Positions 8,324-16,262 of a DNA stretch of 64,000 nucleotides are shown here, in pieces; within the stretch, counting starts at the first letter, position 1, and the number at the start of each line of letters is the position of its first letter. The notes under the pieces were generated by a model. That model was not told where the DNA came from. It did no database searches and saw only the letters and a program-made list of their open reading frames with translations. The stretch is from Brachybacterium faecium DSM 4810 (GTDB taxonomy: Bacteria > Actinomycetota > Actinomycetes > Actinomycetales > Dermabacteraceae): the NCBI GenBank assembly GCA_000023405.1, contig CP001643.1, positions 3,348,001-3,412,000 on the forward strand, written 5' to 3'. The position numbers and the translations under genes are program-made.

Positions 8324-9517
8324 TCAGGCGCCGGCGGGCGGGGTCCAGCGGTGCACGGCGTCCTCCCGGGCCCAGCTCACGCCGAGCTCGCTGAAGGGCC
8401 GGCCGGCGGTGAGCGCGGCCTGCAGCGTCTCCTCGATGTGCTCGACCACGGGGTGCGCGGCCGCGCCCTCCCCCCTCCAGGTCACCCCGGTCTCGATCGG
8501 CAGCGGGTCCGGGACGGTCTGGATCGCCTCGAGCACGGCGCTGAACACCCCGGTCGAGGCCAGCGAGGAGAGCAGGGGCACCTGCCGGTCGCGCACATGG
8601 GCGATGAGGTTCTCCATGAGGTCCACGCGCTCATGGGTGAGCTCCTCGCGGGCGCCGTCGGCGCTGGTGCGCACCGAGCGGTCCTCGGTGTAGTAGAGGC
8701 GGTGCGAGCCCCGGGGCCCGCTGATCTCGACCCAGGGGCTGGACTGCGCGGGCGCCGTGGTGGTCAGGGCGCACACCACCGCCGGCCCCGTGCCGGTGGG
8801 GTCGATGCGCAGGAAGGTGGTGTCGTCGGCCTGGATGTCGTGGGCGCGGCGCAGCTCGGTGGTGACGCCGGCGATGTCCGCGACCTCGTCGATCCCGGCG
8901 ATCGCGAGACCGGCGTGCACCGAGTGGGCCAGGGGGTTCGTGGCGACCCCGTCGGCGACGCGGCGGCCGTCCAGGCGGCGCTTGCCCGCCCAGGCGGAGC
9001 GGGCGTAGTAGGCGCGGTCGCGCTGCCACGCCCCGTACACGTGCACGGCGGTGACCGGTCCTAGGCCCCCGCTGGCGCCGGAGGCTCCCTCGGCGACCTC
9101 GCGGCGCAGCACGTCCACTCCCCCGCCGCCGCGGGCCTGGAAGCCCACCTGGACCGACCGCCCCGCGGCCCGGGCCGCCTCGAGCAGCGGGCGGTGGTCG
9201 GCCAGGGCCGGCACGGGCGGCTTCTCGAGGTAGACGTCGAGCCCGGCGGCCAGCGCCTCGGTCGCCAGCGGCACGTGGGTGTCGATCGGGGTGGCGATCG
9301 CGACGATCTGGGGGCGGTCCTCGACGGGCGTCGCGGCGAGCAGGTCGGCGAGGCTGCGGTGGTGGAGCGCGGCGAGCTCGGCGGGCGGCTCGGCGACGTC
9401 CACCACGCCGACCAGGCGCGCGGTCCCGGCCTCCTCGAGGCGGGCGAGGGTGCGCAGATGCACGGCGCCGAAGCCGCGGGTGCCGATCAGCGCGACCCTG
9501 ACGGGCGCCGGGCTCAT
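8324..9517 (-). CDS. Gfo/Idh/MocA-family oxidoreductase (second of pair)
   Basis: This 397-residue NAD(P)-dependent sugar dehydrogenase has an N-terminal Rossmann fold (VRVALIGTRGFGAVHLRTL) and the EKPPVPALADH segment, the EKP motif that carries the conserved Lys. A C-terminal alpha/beta domain follows. The ATG at 9517 overlaps the stop of the preceding oxidoreductase by 4 bases. It is the fifth gene of the leftward ABC-transporter/GH106 operon. Such enzymes oxidise or epimerise sugar ring or side-chain hydroxyls, and pairs of them are common in pathways for modified sugars. The substrate cannot be read from the sequence. Confidence 0.88.
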   Translation of the reverse strand: MSPAPVRVALIGTRGFGAVHLRTLARLEEAGTARLVGVVDVAEPPAELAALHHRSLADLLAATPVEDRPQIVAIATPIDTHVPLATEALAAGLDVYLEKPPVPALADHRPLLEAARAAGRSVQVGFQARGGGGVDVLRREVAEGASGASGGLGPVTAVHVYGAWQRDRAYYARSAWAGKRRLDGRRVADGVATNPLAHSVHAGLAIAGIDEVADIAGVTTELRRAHDIQADDTTFLRIDPTGTGPAVVCALTTTAPAQSSPWVEISGPRGSHRLYYTEDRSVRTSADGAREELTHERVDLMENLIAHVRDRQVPLLSSLASTGVFSAVLEAIQTVPDPLPIETGVTWRGEGAAAHPVVEHIEETLQAALTAGRPFSELGVSWAREDAVHRWTPPAGA

Positions 9518-10866
9518 CGGGAGGCTCCCGAGAGGTCGGCCTCGCGGGCGAGGTCCAGGCCCAGGAACTCGGTGACGCCGACGGGCGCCCCGGCGGCCAG
9601 CGACTCGTTGCCGCAGATGCCCACGGAGATCGCCCGCAGCCCGTCGCGGTGGTCGGAGGGGCGTCCCAGCTCGTCGTGGACGGGGCCGACGAACACGTCG
9701 CGCAGCAGCAGCGCGTCGCCGCCGCCGTGCCCGCCCACCCCCTCGGGGATCTCCAGCTCCCGTGCGGGGGCGAAGTGCTTCTGCACCACCAGGCGCTCGC
9801 CGCGGCGGCGCACCCCCTCGTCCGCGGCGGTCACCGCGACGGCGCTGGGGTCCACGTGGGCCCGTCCGTCCTCGCCCTTGGCGACCACCTCGGCGCGCTC
9901 GACCACCTCGAGCTCGGCGCGCCCGGCGGTGCCGTTGAGCGCGACCCGGTACCCCTCCCAGGGGCTGTGGGCGTTCAGGGCGTAGGTGAGCACCGCGCCG
10001 CGGGAGTAGTCCACGAGCGCGGTGAGGTTGTCCTCCGCGGTGATGCCGGCATCGAACACGGAGCGGTCGCGCTGGTAGCCGTCGTGCTCCTCGGCCTTGA
10101 GGTAGAGCGCCTCGAGGCGCTCGTCGGAGCGCAGGTCCAGTTCGAAGGGGTCGTGCGGGCCGTCGTGGGTGCCGCGCTCGGGCAGGGCGGCCTGCCCGCG
10201 GGCGGCGGCGGCGTCGGCGCCGTAGAAGCGCAGCCCGCCGCGCGCGTACACCTGCACCGGGGTGTCGTCGATCCACCAGTTGACCAGGTCGAAGTGGTGG
10301 GCGGCCTTGTGGACGAACAGCCCGCCGCTGTGGCTCTTGTCGCGGTGCCAGCGGCGGAAGTAGTCCGCGCCGTGCTGGGTGTCCAGCACCCACTCGAAGG
10401 TCACCGAGACCACGTCCCCGATCTCGCCGGAGGCGATGACCTGCTTGAGCGCCGAGTTGCGGGGGCTGTAGCGGTAGTTGAAGGTCACCACCACGCGGCG
10501 GCCGGTGCGGTCGATCGCCTCCTGGATGGCGCGGGCCGAGGGGGCGTCGATGGTGAGCGGCTTCTCGACCACCACGTCGGCCCCCGCCTCGAGGGAGCGC
10601 ACCACGTGCTCGGCATGCAGGTGGTCCACGCTGGTGACGATCACGCGGTCCACCCGCTGCTCGCGGATCACCTCTTCGAGCTGCTCGGGACCGGCCAGGC
10701 GCACCTCCGCGAAGGCGCTCACCCGGTCGCGGTGGAACTCGCGCCGGGCCGGGTTCACGTCCAGCAGCGCCACCAGCTCGGCGACGTCGGCGTGGGGCCC
10801 GGCGATCGCGTCGAGGTACATCTGGGCACGGTGGCCGGAGCCGATCAGGGCATAGCGGGTGCGCAT
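9514..10866 (-). CDS. Gfo/Idh/MocA-family oxidoreductase (first of pair)
   Basis: This 450-residue protein has an N-terminal nucleotide-binding fold (RYALIGSGHRAQMYLDAI), the EKPLTIDAPSARAIQEAI motif and a GFO_IDH_MocA C-terminal domain starting near NYRYSPRNSALKQV. At 450 residues it is larger than its partner, as in the subgroup often found beside sugar ABC transporters and glycosidases. AAAGAAG lies just upstream of the start. It is separated from the upstream permease by 34 bases and overlaps the next oxidoreductase by 4. It probably converts the imported sugar or an intermediate; the substrate is unknown. Confidence 0.88.
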   Translation of the reverse strand: MRTRYALIGSGHRAQMYLDAIAGPHADVAELVALLDVNPARREFHRDRVSAFAEVRLAGPEQLEEVIREQRVDRVIVTSVDHLHAEHVVRSLEAGADVVVEKPLTIDAPSARAIQEAIDRTGRRVVVTFNYRYSPRNSALKQVIASGEIGDVVSVTFEWVLDTQHGADYFRRWHRDKSHSGGLFVHKAAHHFDLVNWWIDDTPVQVYARGGLRFYGADAAAARGQAALPERGTHDGPHDPFELDLRSDERLEALYLKAEEHDGYQRDRSVFDAGITAEDNLTALVDYSRGAVLTYALNAHSPWEGYRVALNGTAGRAELEVVERAEVVAKGEDGRAHVDPSAVAVTAADEGVRRRGERLVVQKHFAPARELEIPEGVGGHGGGDALLLRDVFVGPVHDELGRPSDHRDGLRAISVGICGNESLAAGAPVGVTEFLGLDLAREADLSGASR

Positions 10867-10900
10867 GGAGCTTCTTTCGTGTCAGGGGTGAGGGGCGGGA

Positions 10901-11815
10901 TCATTTGATGCCGGTGGTCGCGAAGCCCTTGACCAGGAAGCGCTGGCCGAAGAGGAACACCAGGAACAGCGGGATGAGGGAGACGACGGACATCGCGAAC
11001 ATCGCTCCCCAGTCGGAGGAGCCCTGGGTGTCCAGGAACGACTTCAGCGCCAGCGGGACGGTGAAGTTCTCCGGCGTGGTGAGGTAGATGAGGGAGCCGA
11101 AGAAATCGTTCCACATCCACATGAAGGTGAAGATCGTGGTGGTCGCGAGCGCCGGCAGCATGAGCGGCAGGATCACCTGGAAGAAGATCCGGAAATGCCC
11201 GCACCCGTCGATGCGCGCGGCCTCGTCGAGCTCGCGCGGGATGCCGCGGATGAACTGGACCATGAGGAACACGAAGAACGCGTCGGTGGCGAGGAACTTC
11301 GGCAGGATCAGGGGCACCAGGGTGTTCACCCAGCCGGTCTGGGAGAAGATGATGTACTGCGGCACGATCACCACGTGGATCGGCAGCATGAGGGTCATCA
11401 GCATGATCGCGAACGCGATGTTGCGGCCCCAGAACTTCAGCCGTGCGAACGCGTAGGCGGTCAGCGAGCAGGCGACGAGGTTGCCGATCACGCAGCCGAG
11501 CACCAGCAGGGTGGAGTTCATCAGGTAGTGGCTGAACGGCTGGGCGAGGGATTCCCAGCCGCGCTGGTAGTTCGAGAAGTCCAGGCTGATCGGGAACAGT
11601 CCGGGATTGCGGAAGATCTCCTCGTTCGGCCGCAGCGAGGAGACGACCATCCACAGCAGCGGGTAGATCATCGCCAGGCTCGCCGCGATCATCACCACGT
11701 GCCGCACGGAGCGGCGCACCAGGCGGCGCGGACGGAGCGGGCGCACGGGCTGCGCGCCCGCGGACTGCGCGGCCGACGGCGAGAAGGCCGGGCTCATGCT
11801 CTGCAGATCAGTCAT
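10901..11815 (-). CDS. Carbohydrate ABC transporter permease (MalG/UgpE type)
   Basis: This 304-residue inner-membrane protein has about six transmembrane segments, the first at roughly residues 36-55. The cytoplasmic EAA loop that contacts the ATPase reads ELDEAARIDGCGHFRIFFQVILP. It pairs with the permease encoded just upstream, whose stop it overlaps by 8 bases. No ATPase gene lies in the operon, so a shared MsmK/UgpC-like ATPase elsewhere in the genome must power it, as is usual in actinobacteria. The start lacks a strong ribosome site and probably depends on coupling. An ATG six codons downstream is an alternative. Confidence 0.92.
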   Translation of the reverse strand: MTDLQSMSPAFSPSAAQSAGAQPVRPLRPRRLVRRSVRHVVMIAASLAMIYPLLWMVVSSLRPNEEIFRNPGLFPISLDFSNYQRGWESLAQPFSHYLMNSTLLVLGCVIGNLVACSLTAYAFARLKFWGRNIAFAIMLMTLMLPIHVVIVPQYIIFSQTGWVNTLVPLILPKFLATDAFFVFLMVQFIRGIPRELDEAARIDGCGHFRIFFQVILPLMLPALATTTIFTFMWMWNDFFGSLIYLTTPENFTVPLALKSFLDTQGSSDWGAMFAMSVVSLIPLFLVFLFGQRFLVKGFATTGIK

Positions 11816-12746
11816 CGTAGAACACCCAGAACTTGGAGACGAAGAAGTTGATGGCGGTGAAGATCGCGACGATGATCAGCAGCAGCCACGCCATCGCCGA
11901 GGCGTATCCCATGTCGAACTGGGTGAAGCCCTTCTGGTACAGGTACAGCGTGTAGAACATCGTCGAATCCGAGGGCCCGCCCGTGCCTCCGGAGACCACG
12001 AACGCCTGGGTGAAGGATTGGAAGGCGTTGATCACCTGCAGCACCACGTTGAAGAAGATGATCGGGGTGAGCAGCGGGATCGTGATCCGGAAGAACTGTG
12101 CGAGCTTCGAGGCGCCGTCGACGCTGGCGGCCTCGTAGTACATCTCCGGGATCTGCCGGAGCCCGGCCAGGAAGATGATCATCGGGGAGCCGAAGGTCCA
12201 CACGTGCAGCAGGATGATCGTGCCCAGCGCCGTATCCGGGTTGGAGACCCAGCCCGGCAGGTTCTCGAAGCCGAACATTCCCGCGACCTGGTTGACCAGG
12301 CCGTTCGCGCCGAACATCTGGCGCCACAGGATCGCGATCGCGACCGAGCCGCCCAGCAGCGAGGGCAGGTAGAACACCGAGCGGTAGAACGCCAGGCCCT
12401 TCATGCCCTGGTTCAGCACCACCGCCAGCAGGAGGGCGGCGAGCAGCTGCAGCGGCGTGCCCACGAACACGTAGATGAACGTGACCACGAGCGAGTTGTG
12501 CAGCCGGGTGTCGGCCATCATCGCCGTGATGTTGTCCAGCCCCACGAACTCCGGGGGTGCCAGCAGGCTGTAGTCCGTGAACGCCAGCGCGAACGAGGCG
12601 ATCATCGGGATCAGCGTGATCCCGAGGAAGCCCAGCATCCAGGGCGCCATGAACACCATTGCGGGCTTGTTGTCCGGGTGCTTCTCCTTCGGTCCGCCCT
12701 TCTTGCGGCTGGACACGATGGAGGCGAGTTCTCCCACCGCACTCAT
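11808..12746 (-). CDS. Carbohydrate ABC transporter permease (MalF/UgpA type)
   Basis: This 312-residue membrane protein begins its first transmembrane segment near residue 30 (AMVFMAPWMLGFLGITLIPM) and carries an EAA loop, EMYYEAASVDGASKLAQFFRITIP. The ATG at 12746 has GGAAGAAG just upstream; the open frame extends further but without support. It lies 88 bases downstream of the binding-protein gene and overlaps the second permease. The three together form the importer of the leftward operon, most likely for rhamnose-containing oligosaccharides given the two rhamnosidases, though the ligand is inferred. Confidence 0.92.
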   Translation of the reverse strand: MSAVGELASIVSSRKKGGPKEKHPDNKPAMVFMAPWMLGFLGITLIPMIASFALAFTDYSLLAPPEFVGLDNITAMMADTRLHNSLVVTFIYVFVGTPLQLLAALLLAVVLNQGMKGLAFYRSVFYLPSLLGGSVAIAILWRQMFGANGLVNQVAGMFGFENLPGWVSNPDTALGTIILLHVWTFGSPMIIFLAGLRQIPEMYYEAASVDGASKLAQFFRITIPLLTPIIFFNVVLQVINAFQSFTQAFVVSGGTGGPSDSTMFYTLYLYQKGFTQFDMGYASAMAWLLLIIVAIFTAINFFVSKFWVFYDD

Positions 12747-12834
12747 AGGCTTCTTCCCTTCGTGGTCGGTCCGGCGGAGCCGGTCGGGCGAGGTGCGTCC
12801 CCTCGCCCGGCCGGGCCCCGAGGTGACGTGCTGG

Positions 12835-14139
12835 TCAGCCCAGCGCCGAGGCGAGGTCGTCGAGCACGCGCTGGCCCGCCTCCTCGGTGGTCGTCTGGCC
12901 GAAGAGCATGTCCTCGCAGGCACGGGTGAGGATGTCCTCGAACTGGCCGCCGCCCTGCGGGGTGATCTCGGGGGCCTCGCCCAGCTCGTCCTCGACGGAT
13001 TCGAGGAAGTCGACGGCCTTCATGTTCGGCTCGTCCAGATCGGGCACGATCGCCTCGCGCACCGTGAGGTTGCCCGGCACGCCGCGCTCGACGGAGAGGA
13101 TCTTGCCGGCATCCGGCGAGTTCACGAGGTAGTCCACGAAGGCGACGGCCGCCTCCGGATTCGGGGTCCGCGCGGAGATCGACCAGTACATCGAGGCCTT
13201 GTACCAGAGCTGCGCATCGGCGGCGGAGCCGGTCATCGACGGCGGCCGCAGCACGACGACGCCCTCGGGGACGAGCCCGTCGTGGGCGACGACCTGGTTG
13301 GACCAGGCCACGGTCATGCCGATCTTGCCGGTCGCGAAGAGCGACTGGTCCATCGCCTGGGCGGAGTCCTCGACGGAGACGCTCGCGCTGGGGCCGGCCT
13401 CGGTGTCCTGGATCTTCTTCGCCCACTCGAACCACTCGGCCGCGGTCTCTGCGTCGAAGCCGGCCTCGCCGTCCTTGTACTGGTCCTGGCCCGCCTGGCG
13501 CACGTACACCTGGAACAGGCCCTGGACGGAGCCCATCTGGGTCATCCCGTAGGTGCCGTCGGGGGTGTTCTCGGTGATCTTCACGGCGGTGTCGATCAGG
13601 TCGTCCCAGGTCCAGGTGGTGTCGTCGGGGATGTCGACCCCGGCCTCCTCGAAGACGACGGGGTTGATGAGGAACGCGAGGGCGTTCAGGCCCGCCGTGA
13701 TCGCGGCGAGGCCGACGTCCGGCAGCTCCCCGGTCTCGACCGAGCCCGGGGCGAAATCGGAGGTGTCCAGGCCGGCGTCGGCGAGATCGAGCAGCGCGCC
13801 GCGCTCCCCGTACTCGGCGAGGTACTTCTCGTCCATCTGCACGATGTCGGGGAAGTCGCCGCCGGCGGTCTGGGTGGCGAGCTTGTCCCAGTAGCCGCTC
13901 CACTCGCCGGGCTCGAGGGAGATCGAGACATCGGGCTCGACCTCCTCGTAGGCGTCGACGACGTTCTGGGTGTTCTCGTCGCGGGTGGGGTTGCCCCACC
14001 AGGCCAGGCGCAGCGAGGCGGAGCCGTCCTCCCCACCGGAGCCTCCCGAGCCCCCGGCGGCGTTGGGGCCGCAGGCGGCGAGGGCGGTCAGGCCGGGGAC
14101 GGCGATGCCGAGGGACAGGGCGGAGCGTCGGGTGAGCAT
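12835..14139 (-). CDS. Extracellular sugar-binding lipoprotein (ABC transporter)
   Basis: This 434-residue family 1 solute-binding protein has an N-terminal Arg pair (LTRRSALSLG, Tat-like), a hydrophobic stretch and the lipobox LAAC with Cys22, followed by a Gly/Ser/Glu-rich linker. The mature protein would be lipid-anchored outside the membrane and deliver sugar to the two permeases downstream. AAAGGAGA lies 6 bases before the ATG. It is the first gene of the operon that ends with the GH106 gene. The divergent gene at 14884 encodes a paralogue, sharing for example the GYWDKLATQ segment. Confidence 0.93.
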   Translation of the reverse strand: MLTRRSALSLGIAVPGLTALAACGPNAAGGSGGSGGEDGSASLRLAWWGNPTRDENTQNVVDAYEEVEPDVSISLEPGEWSGYWDKLATQTAGGDFPDIVQMDEKYLAEYGERGALLDLADAGLDTSDFAPGSVETGELPDVGLAAITAGLNALAFLINPVVFEEAGVDIPDDTTWTWDDLIDTAVKITENTPDGTYGMTQMGSVQGLFQVYVRQAGQDQYKDGEAGFDAETAAEWFEWAKKIQDTEAGPSASVSVEDSAQAMDQSLFATGKIGMTVAWSNQVVAHDGLVPEGVVVLRPPSMTGSAADAQLWYKASMYWSISARTPNPEAAVAFVDYLVNSPDAGKILSVERGVPGNLTVREAIVPDLDEPNMKAVDFLESVEDELGEAPEITPQGGGQFEDILTRACEDMLFGQTTTEEAGQRVLDDLASALG

Positions 14140-14495
14140 CAGATCTCCTTTGATCTACGTCGTGGCGGCGAGGGCCGCCGCGAGGAAAGGGGCCGACAGG
14201 GGCGTGCGGGGGTCGGAGTCCTGCGGGACAGGTCGTGCGAGACAGGTCGTGCGGGGTAGGAGGGGCGGTCAGGGATGGCCGCCGAGCGGGTGGGGCGAGG
14301 GGCGTGACTCATCGGGTTCAGGGGCATCCGGAGCGTCATCGGCGATGCCCCGGGGTCGAGGTCGCTCCGGCCGGGGCCGGACGGTTCTGGGTTCGGGATC
14401 CTCCGGCCACAGCACCAGCGAAATGTAATTTTTGCAGTCCCGCCCGGTCGCCTCCCTCGTCGCCGGGAGAAGGCGTCCATGCGGTGGTGCATCAC

Positions 14496-14524
14496 AGGAA
14501 AGCGCTTGTCGTCGGGTTTGTCAA
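14496..14524 (-). promoter_or_regulatory. Candidate promoter of the leftward ABC/GH106 operon
   Basis: On the minus strand a perfect TTGACA (14524-14519) is followed 17 bases later by TTTCCT (14501-14496), a weak -10. The spacer contains most of the palindromic box at 14498-14510, so a LacI protein bound there would block polymerase. The leader to the start at 14139 would be about 350 bases, which is long. Confidence 0.35.
14498..14510. promoter_or_regulatory. LacI-type palindrome
   Basis: GAAAGCGCTTGTC has the AAGCGCTT core of classical LacI/catabolite-repressor operators. It differs from the TGAAACGACTCA boxes nearby, so a different LacI-family protein may bind it. It overlaps the spacer of the candidate leftward promoter. 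Confidence 0.5.
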
Positions 14525-14580
14525 CCACTCCTCATCACGCTCACGTCACGAAACCCGGCGGCCTGCGGGGCCCGTCGGGA

Positions 14581-14594
14581 TGAGAACGTTTTCA
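14581..14594. promoter_or_regulatory. LacI-type palindrome
   Basis: TGAGAACGTTTTCA is a near-perfect 14-base palindrome with the central CG of LacI-family operators and differs from the ideal palindrome at a single position. It lies midway between the two divergent binding-protein genes. Confidence 0.55.
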
Positions 14595-14659
14595 GGCAGG
14601 CGGGACTGGCGTGCGGGCCGCCTCCCGCGCCCACGACCAGGAGGGCGAGCCCCACGATT

Positions 14660-14671
14660 TGAAACGACTCA
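14660..14671. promoter_or_regulatory. LacI-type operator (shared box)
   Basis: TGAAACGACTCA is identical, in inverted orientation, to the box before the GH78 gene at 3109-3120. It lies 120 bases upstream of the candidate promoter of the second binding-protein gene. Confidence 0.65.
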
Positions 14672-14780
14672 CGATAAGCCTGGAGCATACCTGGCCGCGT
14701 GCCGCCCGGCGAGGGCGAGGCGCGCCGCACCGCGGAACCGGCCTCCCCGGATCCGGCCCCGCGCGCCGCCCAGGTCGGCA

Positions 14781-14809
14781 TTGCTCTGCCCCCAGCCCGG
14801 CCCTACTCT
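14781..14809 (+). promoter_or_regulatory. Candidate promoter of the second binding-protein gene
   Basis: TTGCTC (14781-14786) and TACTCT (14804-14809, fits TANNNT) are spaced by 17 bases, 75 bases before the start codon. Confidence 0.45.
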
Positions 14810-14837
14810 CGGAGCACTCCCCGCCCCGGCCTCGTTC

Positions 14838-14849
14838 TGGAACGACTCA
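14838..14849. promoter_or_regulatory. LacI-type operator (shared box, one mismatch)
   Basis: TGGAACGACTCA differs at one base from the boxes at 3109 and 14660. It lies about 20 bases after the expected transcription start and 34 bases before the ATG at 14884, a position where bound repressor would block elongation. Confidence 0.6.
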
Positions 14850-14883
14850 CGGCCCGGCGCCCGGCCGTCCGAAAGGATCGACG

Positions 14884-16197
14884 ATGATCACCCGCCGCCG
14901 CACCCTCGCCCTGCTCGCCGCCGCCGGAGCCGTCCCGGGCCTGGCCGCATGCGGTCCCAACGCGCCCCGGGGCGGAGGGGACGACGCCGAGGGCGGCGCG
15001 GTGCGGGTCTACTGGTGGGGCGGCGATCTGCGCGCCGGGCTCACCCGGGACGCCCTGGATCTCTTCACCGAGTCCCAGGAGGACGTCGAGGTCTCCCCCG
15101 AGTACAGCGAGTGGACCGGCTACTGGGACAAGCTCGCCACCCAGTTCGCCGGGGGCGACGCCCCGGACGTGCTGCAGATGGACGAGGCGTACATCGACTC
15201 CTACGGCACCCGCTCCTCGCTGCTGGATCTCGACTCCGTCGCGGACGTGCTCGATCTCAGCGCCATGGACGAGGCGGTGCTGGAGACGGGGAGGCTGGCC
15301 GACGGCACGCTCGTGGGCGCCCCGCTCGGCATCGGGATCTTCTCCGTCGGCGTGAACCCGGTGCTCCTCGAGCAGGCCGGCCTCGAGATGCCGGATGACA
15401 CCACATGGACCTGGGAGGACTTCGCCGAGATCAGCACCCAGGTCACCGACTGGGCGCAGGGCGCCGGCGAGGACGTGGTGGGCTTCGACTTCTTCGGCAC
15501 CGCCGCCGCGGAGCTCGGCGCCTGGGCGCGCCAGAGCGGGGAGCAGCTCTTCCCCCGCGAGGACGAGACCCTCGTCAGCCACGACACGATCGTCGCGTAC
15601 CTCGAGTACGCCCGGGCCCTGGTCGAGGCAGGTGCGGTGCTCACCCCGTCCGAGCAGCTCGAGGACTTCGCCGCCGGGGTCGAGCAGGGCCGCTTCGGGA
15701 ACAATCGCGCCGTCTTCCACCTGCAGTTCCACTCCCAGGTGCAGACCTTCCAGGAGTCCTCCGGCTCACCGCTGCAGCTGCTGCGCCTGCCCGCCCGGAC
15801 CAGCGGCGACCACCAGATGGTGAACAAGGCGTCGATGTACTGGTCGATCTCCGCCCAGACCGCGAACCCGGAGCCCGCCGCGACCCTGGTCGACTTCCTG
15901 CTGCGCGACCCGGAGGCTGCGAAGATCCTCAAGATCGAGCGCGGCGTCACCGCCTTCCCCGAGCTGCAGACCGAGATCGAGTCGGTGCTCGACGAGAACG
16001 AGATGGTCTCCCTCGACTTCGCTCGCACGATGCAGGAGGAGGTGGTGCGCCCGCCGCTGGTCACGCCGGCATCGGGCGTGGGATTCGGCGATGAGCTCTC
16101 CCGCCTCGGCGAGGAGTCGCTGTTCGGGAACCGGCCCCCGGCGGATGTCGCCGAGGAGGTCCTCTCCCTCCTCACCGGCATGCAGCCCGAGCCCTGA
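14884..16197 (+). CDS. Extracellular sugar-binding lipoprotein, orphan paralogue
   Basis: This 437-residue family 1 solute-binding protein starts MITRRRTLALLAAAGAVPGL with the lipobox LAAC (Cys22), so it should be an exported lipoprotein. The ATG at 14884 follows AAAGGA by 7 bases; the frame opens further upstream without a ribosome site. It is clearly related to the protein encoded at 12835-14139: both read GYWDKLATQ, PD..QMDE and DDTTWTW. It has no permease genes of its own, so it may feed the permease pair of the opposite operon and widen its sugar range. LacI boxes identical to those of the rhamnosidase promoter precede it. Confidence 0.92.
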   Translation: MITRRRTLALLAAAGAVPGLAACGPNAPRGGGDDAEGGAVRVYWWGGDLRAGLTRDALDLFTESQEDVEVSPEYSEWTGYWDKLATQFAGGDAPDVLQMDEAYIDSYGTRSSLLDLDSVADVLDLSAMDEAVLETGRLADGTLVGAPLGIGIFSVGVNPVLLEQAGLEMPDDTTWTWEDFAEISTQVTDWAQGAGEDVVGFDFFGTAAAELGAWARQSGEQLFPREDETLVSHDTIVAYLEYARALVEAGAVLTPSEQLEDFAAGVEQGRFGNNRAVFHLQFHSQVQTFQESSGSPLQLLRLPARTSGDHQMVNKASMYWSISAQTANPEPAATLVDFLLRDPEAAKILKIERGVTAFPELQTEIESVLDENEMVSLDFARTMQEEVVRPPLVTPASGVGFGDELSRLGEESLFGNRPPADVAEEVLSLLTGMQPEP

Positions 16198-16262
16198 CCC
16201 TCCGGGTCCGGGCCCGGACCCGCCGGTCCCGTCCGCGGCGGCGGAGCGCCTACGCTCGGGAC

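Larger units (their letters stand above)
14140..14883. other. 744-base divergent regulatory region between two binding-protein genes
   Basis: No convincing gene is seen. The region carries four LacI-type boxes (14498, 14581, 14660, 14838), one fair promoter on each strand, and an unusually A/T-rich patch (about 14419-14436, reading AAATGTAATTTTTGCAG) in otherwise very GC-rich DNA. The size and number of sites suggest catabolic control of both flanking genes. Confidence 0.7.

Noticed and set aside
14611-14883. Longer N-terminus for the second binding protein
   Set aside because: The signal peptide starts at the ATG at 14884 with AAAGGA upstream; the upstream frame carries the promoter and operator.
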